Positions 6,757-13,215 of a DNA stretch of 13,215 nt are shown in pieces (the first letter of the stretch is position 1; each line of letters starts with the position of its first letter). Both the position numbers and the translations under genes were made by a program. Below the pieces are notes generated by a model. That model saw only the letters and a program-made list of their open reading frames with translations, ran no database searches and was not told the origin of the DNA. The stretch comes from Euryarchaeota archaeon UBA10 (GTDB lineage: Archaea > Thermoplasmatota > Poseidoniia > Poseidoniales > Poseidoniaceae): the NCBI GenBank assembly GCA_002498185.1, contig DAGO01000117.1:1-13215 (forward strand), in the 5' to 3' direction.

Positions 6757-6767
6757 AGACGGTCTGT
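6755..6767 (-). terminator. Possible hairpin terminator of the large surface-protein gene
   Basis: On the minus strand, a few bases after the stop codon, ACAGA-CCG-TCTGT forms a 5-bp hairpin followed directly by TTTTAT. This could end the surface-protein transcript. The T-run overlaps the tRNA TATA candidate, so the same bases may serve both. The stem is short and support is moderate. Confidence 0.35.
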
Positions 6768-6771
6768 ATTC

Positions 6772-9723
6772 TCAGTTGAAGAAATCTTGGAACTCATCAT
6801 CCAAATCTGAAGGGGCATTTGCAGCACGCCTTGCGATGACTCTCTTCATCCGCTTTCTCTTCTTCAATATCAAAGGAAGTCCAACGAAATTGATGATTAT
6901 AGTTAGTAGCATTACCATGCCAGCAATTTGGAAATTTTCGATTGTCATGTAATCCTGAAGGTCTCCCAGCCATTCCACTCCGTATGGTGGTTCTGGTTCA
7001 GGCTCAGGTTCAGGAATCCTATATTCGTTGTATTGCCAATATTGGTCTTCAATGTAGACTCTCTCGACATTTTGAGAAGGATAGTCTGCCAAGGTGTACT
7101 CATTTCCAACGCTGTCTAGCGGCGTTAGAATGTAGTAGTATGTGCGGTAAGGTGCAATGCCGTCATATTCTGTTCCAGATTGTACGAATGTACCCTCTTC
7201 TCCTGGAACGTTAACTAATCCAGTTGCGATAGGTTCGATGTATCTCAAATCTACATCGATAGGTTTCTGTTCAATTCTGTAAATGTTCCAAGAGATGTTG
7301 CCTTCTGGTTCATTATCTGGCCATGTCCACTTCAAAGTGACTTCATAACAACGATACCAATCATTGTACAAATCAAAACATGAAGTATCGTTATTGTAGC
7401 TAACAACTGCTTGTAGGCCAGAGACTTCTGAACTTGGGTCAATCGCATCACCACATGTTAGGCCTGGTGCGCCATTCGCAAGGCTGACCTTTGCTTTCAG
7501 ATAATTGGGCTCCCCAGTCCTATCAGTTGGAATAATTGCGTAGGATGAACAAATTCCGGTTTCTAATCCCCTCTCGTCAATCCATGAATCAGTAGTGCCA
7601 TCTAGGGTAGCAGATAATCCTCCTTGCATCAAACCATTCCAGACGAATTCGCTACTTGTCACAGCAGGGTCTGGGAAGTAAGTTGACGCTGTGATTGGGC
7701 TGGTCACTCTGTATATCTTCCAACCGCCAAAGTATGGATTATCTATGTCTCCTGTTGCACTCCAATCCAGTTTCATTTTTCCATCTGGCAGTAGAGTTAG
7801 TTCTGGCGAAGATAGGTTGATTTCAGGTGCAGGCAGGTCGCCTACCAGCAGTAAATCCATGTTCTGAGTTATGTGTACTCTCAGGGTATCATTGTTGATT
7901 AATTGATAGTAATTACCAGAATCTAGGGGGTCCCAGTCTAATTGGTTGTAACCCACTAACTGATGCATTGCAATACTTTCTCTTGGAACATTGTCAGGAA
8001 TCAGTTTGGTCAGATTGATGTCGAATTCCATCCAATCCATTCCTGCACTTGGCTCTTCAGTGGTGGGCACAACGTCGATTGAAAATCGTAGCAAGGCTTC
8101 CAATCCTTCACCAGGACCATAATTTACTCCGGCTAAGGGATAGTCATATTCGACTACACCTTTGGCATGTGTTCTTGTTACAGCAGACCCGGTCATCCAA
8201 TCGCCTTGGCTAATGTCTGTACTGTTGAAGACTGTGATCAAAGTGGTAGCAGATTCTAGGTTATTCAACGAATCAAATGCTCTGATTTGAACGAAATGGT
8301 CTCCTAAACCAAGGTCACTAGCAGGTATGGTGACTTCTTGCCCCTCAGCAATCAATTGTATTCCTGCACGATACCACTTGTAGGTCAGTGGTCCTGCAGC
8401 CGTAGGTGAGACTCTTGCACTGAATGTGATGTTGTCTGCTGTATTGTATGTCCCATAGAAATTGCTCTGCTCAATAATCGGATTAATATCACCAACGATG
8501 ACTTGAGCTTGTACATTTAGAACGTTATCTGAAGGTTTAGCATCCAGTCCTTCATTGAGTGCCTCGCTAACGAATACTCTCAACTTCTTATCGCCCTCTT
8601 CATTCAAATCGAAAATACATGTAAATTCATCTCCGGGGATAATCTCTGACGGTAGACAATCCTCTTCTGATTCGGTTTGCTCATCCAAATCCATCACTGT
8701 GAACCTCACCAATGGCTCTACAACAGTGTGGTTTCCTAGATTGGAGACAGTAACCGCGACGCTATCGTTTCCGTAGAAGTATTCAGGGGATGTAGGTGCG
8801 CTTAGCGGGAACATAGAAGAAATCTGCAAGTCGACTGTATCATCGAAAACGACCTCCACGCTTTGATAGTCATTGAATGAATTCATGTCACCAGAGGGAG
8901 TTCCGACCGAATCTAAAATGCCGAATTGCATTGTGTAAACGCCCTCGGAATCAAAGTTTAGTATCGGTAAATCTCTGTTGAAAGCAACCTTGCCCCAATT
9001 TGGTAAATCAGTGTAGGTAGTCGAAGAGTTAGCACGCTCGACGCCAAATGAATCGAATAATTTCCACCCAAGGTCTGCTTCTAATCCACAAACGCCACAG
9101 GAACTTACAATTCCATCCATGGACATTTGATAATCAGTATCAGTGTTTAGGATGTATTTGCCATTGTATTCTGCCAAGTTCTCTAATTGAGATATTGGAT
9201 CCTGTTCATCAATACTGACATCAACTAATTTACGGGCCAGGTTAAAGTTGAATATTGCAACATCATTTGATGTGACGGTATCAGAATCTATGAATCTATA
9301 AACAAAGGTATAGGGTCCTTCATCACCATAGGAATTGAATGACTGAGTGAATGTGTAATTGATCGATGCGCCGACAGCTAGTGACTCGATGGAACCGATT
9401 CCGTAATCCTCTCTGTCATTGTAGCAGTTGGCTTCGGTTTGGAACCCTTCGCAAACAAACCACTCAATAGAACGGCTTTCCGGATTGTAGAAGAAACCAG
9501 TGTTTGTAACCTGCACTTCAATACTTACTGGGTCCCAAGCGGTCATGTAAATATCTGGACGGGGAGAAATAGAGTTTGTAATTTCGTAATCACCACTAAC
9601 GGATGCTGAAGCAGTTGGTGCTAACAAAATTCCACCAAGTGATGACAAAACCATTAGCGCTACTAGGCCAATACTCTTCTTCGAAGAGTGGAGCTTGGAT
9701 ACAGCATGCGCGCTGGACATCAT
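6772..9723 (-). CDS. Large secreted surface protein with Ig/CARDB-like and fibronectin-III-like modules and a C-terminal membrane anchor
   Basis: This is a cell-envelope protein of 983 residues from the ATG at 9723. An Sec-type signal peptide (SSKKSIGLVALMVLSSLGGILLAP...) is cut near ASA. Counted from an upstream in-frame TTG (9747), CARDB/Ig-like beta modules occupy about 60-175 and 310-420, and a KWYRAG-containing Ig/PKD-like module about 435-520. Two fibronectin-III-like modules follow at about 650-720 (GGWKIYRVTSP) and 790-905 (WNIYRIEQKP, YRTYYYILTPLDSVGN). A PEPEPEPEPP spacer near 912-922 leads to one membrane helix (about 941-961), the basic stop-transfer KKRKRMKR, and an acidic cytoplasmic tail ending DDEFQDFFN. 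Several Cys pairs and many N-x-S/T sequons fit an exposed glycoprotein. No catalytic motif is seen. AGGA precedes ATG 9723 by four bases; a second ATG follows at 9720. Adhesion or envelope roles are inference only. Confidence 0.87.
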   Translation of the reverse strand: MMSSAHAVSKLHSSKKSIGLVALMVLSSLGGILLAPTASASVSGDYEITNSISPRPDIYMTAWDPVSIEVQVTNTGFFYNPESRSIEWFVCEGFQTEANCYNDREDYGIGSIESLAVGASINYTFTQSFNSYGDEGPYTFVYRFIDSDTVTSNDVAIFNFNLARKLVDVSIDEQDPISQLENLAEYNGKYILNTDTDYQMSMDGIVSSCGVCGLEADLGWKLFDSFGVERANSSTTYTDLPNWGKVAFNRDLPILNFDSEGVYTMQFGILDSVGTPSGDMNSFNDYQSVEVVFDDTVDLQISSMFPLSAPTSPEYFYGNDSVAVTVSNLGNHTVVEPLVRFTVMDLDEQTESEEDCLPSEIIPGDEFTCIFDLNEEGDKKLRVFVSEALNEGLDAKPSDNVLNVQAQVIVGDINPIIEQSNFYGTYNTADNITFSARVSPTAAGPLTYKWYRAGIQLIAEGQEVTIPASDLGLGDHFVQIRAFDSLNNLESATTLITVFNSTDISQGDWMTGSAVTRTHAKGVVEYDYPLAGVNYGPGEGLEALLRFSIDVVPTTEEPSAGMDWMEFDINLTKLIPDNVPRESIAMHQLVGYNQLDWDPLDSGNYYQLINNDTLRVHITQNMDLLLVGDLPAPEINLSSPELTLLPDGKMKLDWSATGDIDNPYFGGWKIYRVTSPITASTYFPDPAVTSSEFVWNGLMQGGLSATLDGTTDSWIDERGLETGICSSYAIIPTDRTGEPNYLKAKVSLANGAPGLTCGDAIDPSSEVSGLQAVVSYNNDTSCFDLYNDWYRCYEVTLKWTWPDNEPEGNISWNIYRIEQKPIDVDLRYIEPIATGLVNVPGEEGTFVQSGTEYDGIAPYRTYYYILTPLDSVGNEYTLADYPSQNVERVYIEDQYWQYNEYRIPEPEPEPEPPYGVEWLGDLQDYMTIENFQIAGMVMLLTIIINFVGLPLILKKRKRMKRVIARRAANAPSDLDDEFQDFFN
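6986..7014. repeat. Short six-base repeat encoding the Pro-Glu spacer
   Basis: Tandem variants of GGTTCA/GGCTCA encode PEPEPEPEPP on the minus strand, just before the membrane anchor of the large surface protein. Such spacers hold extracellular domains away from the membrane. Slippage here could vary spacer length between strains. Confidence 0.6.
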
Positions 9724-9770
9724 GTTGTCCTGCCAACCGCCCCTCAAATATCAATCGGTGTATAGAGCCA

Positions 9771-9776
9771 TTTTAA
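9771..9776. promoter_or_regulatory. Candidate bidirectional TATA element between the surface-protein and pilin-LTD genes
   Basis: TTTTAA reads GTTAAAATGG on the minus strand, much like the GTTAAAAGG element before ctaA. On the minus side it lies about 26 nt before an in-frame TTG (9747) and 50 nt before the ATG at 9723. On the plus side it lies about 70 nt before the ATG at 9845. A second minus-strand candidate, CTATAC, is at 9760-9765. Confidence 0.35.
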
Positions 9777-9844
9777 CCCCAATTGAAGAGATTCACAACT
9801 AATGGGGCGACATCCTCTTGACTCTTGAGCCGTCCCCAGCAGTC

Positions 9845-10924
9845 ATGCAGGGGATTCAGCACCCGCGTAAATCTCCCAAACAAGGGGAAGAAGCGGTTGT
9901 TGCAGTTGTTGAGTTCCTCTCTGCATTCACTTTATTCTTGATGATTCTAACCGCATTCATGTCTTTAGCACAGTTAGAGTTAGGCAGCAACGACCCATAT
10001 TCCGATTTAGTCGACCGTTCTGCAGTAGACGGCCTAGACCGACTAACCAACGGAGAGGGATGGTATGTCCCCTATGTCGATGGAGTAAGAGACCAAGTAA
10101 ATGCAACAAAGGATTGGCATCAGATTCCTGTGACAAAATTGTATGAAGGTGTTCTTCAACCGGGTATAATCAGCAATGGATTACTTGATTTGGATAGAAT
10201 TGAAGCTCTATCGAACGTCAGCATAGAAGCCATGACCGGCGGGCTAGGGCTTTCTGACGATTTACAAGTTAGACTGTTGATTCAAATTGAATCATCAACA
10301 AATGCCTCAAAAATAGGCCAAGTTTTGTTCGATGGCGGTTCTGACAGGTCCACTGCAAGCACATCATCTGTTGCAAGCCGCACCTTCATCAGCGGAGGAG
10401 ATGTGATCTCAGTCAGTCTTGAAGTTCACGATGGAGGCAAGGCTCCAAAGGTTCTGCGAATTACAGAAATTTCTCCAAGGCCTGCCAGTGGTGCACCTGA
10501 ATGGATTGAAGTGCAAAACTACAATGGTTTTGCATTATCTCTCAAAGGGTGGTCTTTCGAGCGTAGTGGAACTGCAGGGTCAAGCGATTATCTCTACAAA
10601 GAAGGCGTGATTCCTGGAGGCAAAATTGCTGTGTTCAGTGGAGACCCTTCCTCACAAGAAATTGGTAATGCAAGTGTAGTGTATGACCTAGGTTCTACCG
10701 GTTTCCTTGGTGTTGGTTCAGTCAGTGGCCTAGATGACAATACGGGAAGATTGCGACTGTTGTTCGCTGAAGAGGACGAAGGACAAGGCGTTCAAGTTTG
10801 TAAAATCGAATGGAGTGCATCATCCGGTATCCTTCTTGACAATACTATTGTTTGGAATGGAGGTCCTCCTTCTAAATCGACTTCATGGAATGTTTCAGAT
10901 TCTCCAACTCCGGGTGAAGTCTGA
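9845..10924 (+). CDS. Archaeal type-IV-pilin-like protein with a C-terminal lamin-tail domain (LTD)
   Basis: This is a 359-residue surface protein, counted from the ATG at 9845. A short basic leader (HPRKSPKQG) precedes EEAVVAVVEFLSAFTLFLMILTAF (about 15-38). This resembles archaeal class III (pilin) signal sequences, with possible cleavage after the Gly before EE. Residues 49-145 follow a layout I recognise from archaeal pilin-like proteins: DLVDRSAVDGLDRL, a GEGW segment, then LLDLDRIEALSNVS and an LGLSDDLQVRLLIQI strand. A Ser/Thr-rich linker follows. The rest (about 203-359) is a complete LTD: VLRITEISPRP, GAPEWIEVQNYNG, LKGWSF, then SWNVSDSPTPGEV exactly at the C terminus. LTDs are Ig-fold binding modules. 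The gene heads a cluster of RecA-fold genes, 53 bp upstream of the first. An in-frame TTG at 9818 is a less likely start. Pilin processing is inferred; the LTD call is firm. Confidence 0.85.
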   Translation: MQGIQHPRKSPKQGEEAVVAVVEFLSAFTLFLMILTAFMSLAQLELGSNDPYSDLVDRSAVDGLDRLTNGEGWYVPYVDGVRDQVNATKDWHQIPVTKLYEGVLQPGIISNGLLDLDRIEALSNVSIEAMTGGLGLSDDLQVRLLIQIESSTNASKIGQVLFDGGSDRSTASTSSVASRTFISGGDVISVSLEVHDGGKAPKVLRITEISPRPASGAPEWIEVQNYNGFALSLKGWSFERSGTAGSSDYLYKEGVIPGGKIAVFSGDPSSQEIGNASVVYDLGSTGFLGVGSVSGLDDNTGRLRLLFAEEDEGQGVQVCKIEWSASSGILLDNTIVWNGGPPSKSTSWNVSDSPTPGEV

Positions 10925-10977
10925 GCGTTTTTGGCGTATCGTTCATTTAGTGTGATTGATTGGGTCGTGTGTTAGCC

Positions 10978-11760
10978 ATGCAACCTGCAACAGTTTACAC
11001 CCGCGACCGTTGTATTACGGGCATCCATGGAATGGATGAAATCTTGCGAGGTGGAATCCCTTACGGTTCAACAGTTTTGGCCGCAGGAACATGTGGTTCA
11101 GGAAAGACCACCTTGGGAATGGAATTCCTAGTCCGTGGCGCATTGGCAGGAGAGGCTTGTGCCCACTTTACAGCAACAGAGCCTAGCGTAAAATTGTTGG
11201 AAAACATCCGTCAATATGCCTTCTTCGACATGAATATGATCGACAGTGGATTGATCAACGTATTCGATATGGACGTTTTGTATTCTTGGCTAGGATTAGA
11301 CAAAGCATCGTTTGATTTGGACGACGTTCACGCACTAATCAAAGCGATTGTCGACATCGTTAACACGATTGGTGTAACAAGATTAGTAATCGATTCTGTA
11401 ACTACTCTTTGTTACAAAATTAAGAGTGAGCAATTGATTAGAGATTTCTTGTTTACTTTAGGAAAGAAATTGGCGACTCTAGGTTGCACTACAATTTTGA
11501 TTTCTGAAATTACATCAGCTACAGAAAACGCACATTGGTCATCATTTGGTGTAGAAGAAGCAATTGCTGACGGAATCATCGTCATGGGTGACGTTGAGAG
11601 AATGGGTCACCTACTGAGATTCCTACAAGTCGTCAAGATGCGAGGTACTTCGCACAGCCGCGCTAAACATGCCATTGAACTAACACCGCTTGGAGTCATG
11701 CTTACTCCGATGCTGAAATGGGGTGCAGTAAGCGACAAAACTAACAGATGGGGTGCATGA
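10978..11760 (+). CDS. KaiC/RAD55/FlaH-like RecA-fold ATPase, apparently active
   Basis: This is a single-domain RecA-superfamily ATPase of the RAD55/KaiC group (COG0467 type), 260 residues from the ATG at 10978. The opening TGIHGMDEILRGGIPYGSTVLAAG is classic for the family. Walker A is GTCGSGKT (37-44) and Walker B is RLVIDSVTT (135-143). The segment after strand two reads TATEPS, with one glutamate where KaiC has two adjacent glutamates. The C-terminal VVKMRGTSHSRAKHAIELTPLGVML is the conserved KaiC-type end. There is no DNA-binding domain and no second KaiC domain, so it is not a clock KaiC. FlaH/ArlH of archaellum motors is a similar single-domain protein, and the pilin-like gene upstream makes that comparison attractive but unproved. 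GTG 10969 and TTG 10960 are alternative starts; no Shine-Dalgarno is seen. It overlaps the next gene by ATGA. Confidence 0.9.
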   Translation: MQPATVYTRDRCITGIHGMDEILRGGIPYGSTVLAAGTCGSGKTTLGMEFLVRGALAGEACAHFTATEPSVKLLENIRQYAFFDMNMIDSGLINVFDMDVLYSWLGLDKASFDLDDVHALIKAIVDIVNTIGVTRLVIDSVTTLCYKIKSEQLIRDFLFTLGKKLATLGCTTILISEITSATENAHWSSFGVEEAIADGIIVMGDVERMGHLLRFLQVVKMRGTSHSRAKHAIELTPLGVMLTPMLKWGAVSDKTNRWGA

Positions 11761-12347
11761 AAATGTATGAATTAGATCAAAGAATTGCAGAGCAATTAAC
11801 CGAGGTCTCTCTAAACTCCTCAATCCAAGTTAGGTGTGGTAACTCGAATGCATTCATGGTTACTGCCTCAACAATGATTCCACTAATGCAGATGTTCGAA
11901 ATGGGAGGGGTCTACATCTGTGCTACTCGTGGCGCAGTCGAGATTATTGAAGCATTCGAGGCAATCGGTGTTGATGTTTCCAACATTCAATTCGTCGACT
12001 TGGTTTCCTCAGGGATTTTGGGTGGAACTGAAGTTCCTTACAACAATATTACATTTGTTGACAGCCCAATCATGCTTGAAAGCGTCTTGCTGAGAACTCT
12101 TTACATCTTGAGAATCTCAAACAATGAGAGAAATTTCGTTCTTATTGATTCAGTCAACGCATTAGCGATTTACAATGAAGAGAGAATGCTGGCAGAATAT
12201 CTTCACACCTTCATCAACACTTTCCGACAAAGAGAAGTATTGTCTGTCATTCTAAATATCCCAGACCAGGTGCCGCCAACGGTTCTTTCCAACCTTGACC
12301 TGTACTGTACAGATTTAATCGACAGAGGACAAGTTGTAATTCATTGA
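11757..12347 (+). CDS. RecA-fold protein lacking a P-loop (putative pseudo-ATPase)
   Basis: This 196-residue protein looks like a reduced relative of its upstream neighbour. Where Walker A should be, the sequence is QVRCGNSNAFMVTAS, with no GKT/GKS. The later core is retained: MGGVYICATRGAVEIIEAFEAIGVDVSNIQFVDLV corresponds to the post-P-loop helices and strand, and FVLIDSVNALAIYNEERMLAEY matches the Walker-B strand and following helix. SVILNIPDQVPP and LYCTDLIDRGQVVIH are the last strands; the usual K-x-R-G end is missing. The style resembles P-loop-less RecA-like proteins found in other euryarchaea, from memory. It probably binds a partner instead of hydrolysing ATP. The start overlaps the upstream stop as ATGA (11757-11760), implying coupled translation; GGGGTG just upstream would also suit ATG 11763, while ATG 11748 is less likely. 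Confidence 0.86.
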   Translation: MKMYELDQRIAEQLTEVSLNSSIQVRCGNSNAFMVTASTMIPLMQMFEMGGVYICATRGAVEIIEAFEAIGVDVSNIQFVDLVSSGILGGTEVPYNNITFVDSPIMLESVLLRTLYILRISNNERNFVLIDSVNALAIYNEERMLAEYLHTFINTFRQREVLSVILNIPDQVPPTVLSNLDLYCTDLIDRGQVVIH

Positions 12348-12352
12348 GGGTG
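12345..12352 (+). promoter_or_regulatory. Ribosome binding site of the third RecA-fold gene
   Basis: TGAGGGTG overlaps the stop codon of the preceding gene and ends seven bases before the ATG at 12360. It supports this start and points to one polycistronic message for the RecA-fold genes. Confidence 0.6.
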
Positions 12353-12359
12353 TTATTAG

Positions 12360-13163
12360 ATGAGTAAGCAAATCAAGTTCAGTCCTGATGATGAGGAATT
12401 CTTTGGTAGCGTAGGAAGCTTTGGTGTTCCAAAGTTCGATAATGCGATGAATGGTGGTGTTCCAAGAGGATTTTTGGTGGTCGGATTCACTGAAACTGGT
12501 TCAGGTTCGGAGTTATTTGCAAAGCAACTGACATCTCCTGCTGAAGAGCCAGATAATACAATCTTGATTTCTACAAACGAGAGTCAATTGGAGATTGCAA
12601 GGGTTTTCAACAAGTACAAGTGGCCAACAGATATCGCTGTAAGGACTCTTGGTGAAGAATACAACGCTAAGGTTCTGGAGAAGGAATTGCTTGCCAGCCG
12701 TTACCGCCTTGAAGGTTTCAAGTTACCAGATATCCAGCGTTTAGCTCAAACTAGGTTCGTAGATGATGACACTCAAGATTTCTTGACAGAGATGACTAAC
12801 GAAATTATGGCAATGGGTCCTTACTTCAGAGCGGTGATTGATTCACTTGATTTCTTCATGCAAAGAGAAGATCAGAGCAGAGTAGTTGCAATGTTGCGTA
12901 TGATGCAAGCACACACTCAAATCCACCGTGGAATATTGTTTGTCACTGTTTCAAAGGACACTATTACTCCTGCAATCAAGCAAGAAATGGCTGCTATTGC
13001 CGACATGGTTTGTGACTTCAAAGTAAGAACAATTGGTTCCGATTTCGAAACTTCGATGACCGTCTCTAAGTTTAGAAATGCGCCTGAAAACTTGTCAATT
13101 ATGGTTTTCAGAGTCACTCCAGAAGAAGGAATCACTCCAGAAACAGTCGAGCGTATCGCTTGA
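12360..13163 (+). CDS. KaiC-like RecA-fold protein with a degenerate Walker A (putative pseudo-ATPase)
   Basis: This 267-residue protein has the KaiC/RAD55 layout. It opens with SFGVPKFDNAMNGGVPRGFLVVGF, equivalent to the GxxxLDxxLxGGIPxGS motif. The P-loop position reads TETGSGSE (44-51): the glycines survive but the catalytic Lys is Ser50 and the Thr is Glu51, so normal ATP binding should be lost. The Walker-B strand is RAVIDSLDFF (157-166), with the aspartate kept. A charged helical insert (about 98-150, EEYNAKVLEKELLASRYRLEGFK) separates it from the N-terminal half and is longer than in the active neighbour. The C-terminal DMVCDFKVRTIGSDFETSMTVSKFRN corresponds to the usual K-x-R-G end. 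It is separated by 12 bp from the previous gene and has a good ribosome binding site. It most likely acts as a structural or regulatory partner of the active paralogue; the function is unknown. Confidence 0.9.
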   Translation: MSKQIKFSPDDEEFFGSVGSFGVPKFDNAMNGGVPRGFLVVGFTETGSGSELFAKQLTSPAEEPDNTILISTNESQLEIARVFNKYKWPTDIAVRTLGEEYNAKVLEKELLASRYRLEGFKLPDIQRLAQTRFVDDDTQDFLTEMTNEIMAMGPYFRAVIDSLDFFMQREDQSRVVAMLRMMQAHTQIHRGILFVTVSKDTITPAIKQEMAAIADMVCDFKVRTIGSDFETSMTVSKFRNAPENLSIMVFRVTPEEGITPETVERIA

Positions 13164-13192
13164 TTCTGGTTAACTTGGATTTTCGAATCAAA

Positions 13193-13200
13193 GGGGAGGG
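13193..13200 (+). promoter_or_regulatory. Strong ribosome binding site at the right edge
   Basis: GGGGAGGG lies six bases before an ATG at 13207. It is the clearest Shine-Dalgarno-like sequence in the window and indicates that a gene begins at the right edge. Confidence 0.5.
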
Positions 13201-13206
13201 CTGCAT

Positions 13207-13215
13207 ATGGCCCAT
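13207..13215 (+). CDS. Start of a further gene, cut by the window edge
   Basis: Only ATG GCC CAT (Met-Ala-His) is visible. The call rests on the strong GGGGAGGG ribosome binding site ending six bases upstream, and on same-strand position 43 bp after the third RecA-fold gene. It is probably a further member of the cluster. The product cannot be told. Confidence 0.45.

Noticed and set aside
6558..6779. 73-codon plus-strand open frame crossing the tRNA
   Set aside because: It runs through the complement of a complete tRNA-Ser gene and overlaps the end of the membrane protein gene, so it is not a plausible protein gene.
6986..7014. Six-base repeats considered as a CRISPR or minisatellite array
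   Set aside because: The repeats are contiguous, very short and encode a Pro-Glu spacer in frame; there are no spacers of CRISPR type.
10978..11760. Circadian clock protein KaiC
   Set aside because: The protein has a single RecA domain, lacks the paired catalytic glutamates, and has no KaiA or KaiB gene nearby, so only a KaiC-like ATPase call is justified.

Overview
The window looks like chromosomal DNA of an aerobic, moderate-GC archaeon, most plausibly a planktonic marine euryarchaeon of the Marine Group II (Poseidoniales/Thermoplasmatota) type. The archaeal evidence is a PurP-type FAICAR synthetase, a stand-alone RNA polymerase subunit Rpo6/RpoK, RAD55/KaiC-like ATPases, an archaeal type-IV-pilin-like protein, and TATA-like elements about 26 nt upstream of several starts. 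Aerobic life is indicated by a complete heme A pathway (ctaA-ctaB) and a tryptophan 2,3-dioxygenase. The lineage is an inference from gene content and protein style; no marker phylogeny could be run. Genes are packed tightly and no gene-free stretch exceeds about 140 bases.

Layout. Positions 1-2600: purP (minus) and a tryptophan 2,3-dioxygenase gene (plus) diverge from a 138-bp intergenic region; the dioxygenase then converges, with one base between stop codons, on rpoK (minus). Positions 2678-5695: a membrane-anchored, exported thioredoxin-like protein (minus) diverges over 44 bp from the ctaA-ctaB operon (plus), whose two genes overlap by 8 bp and convert protoheme to heme O and heme A for a cytochrome oxidase not seen here. 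Positions 5747-6725: a conserved polytopic membrane protein of unknown function, then a minus-strand tRNA-Ser(GCU) with a long variable arm. Positions 6772-9723: a large secreted, C-terminally anchored protein made of Ig/CARDB-like and fibronectin-III-like modules with a Pro-Glu spacer.

Positions 9845-13215: a co-directional cluster. First comes a type-IV-pilin-like protein fused to a complete lamin-tail domain (LTD). Three RecA-fold proteins follow: one KaiC/FlaH-like protein with an intact Walker A, one short protein with no P-loop, and one with a recognisable but dead P-loop (GSGSE instead of GSGKT). A ribosome binding site and ATG at the right edge suggest that the cluster continues. This is the most unusual part of the window: one likely active ATPase encoded in tandem with two apparent pseudo-ATPases beside a pilin-like surface protein. 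It could be a regulatory or motor-associated ATPase assembly, but no function can be assigned from sequence alone.
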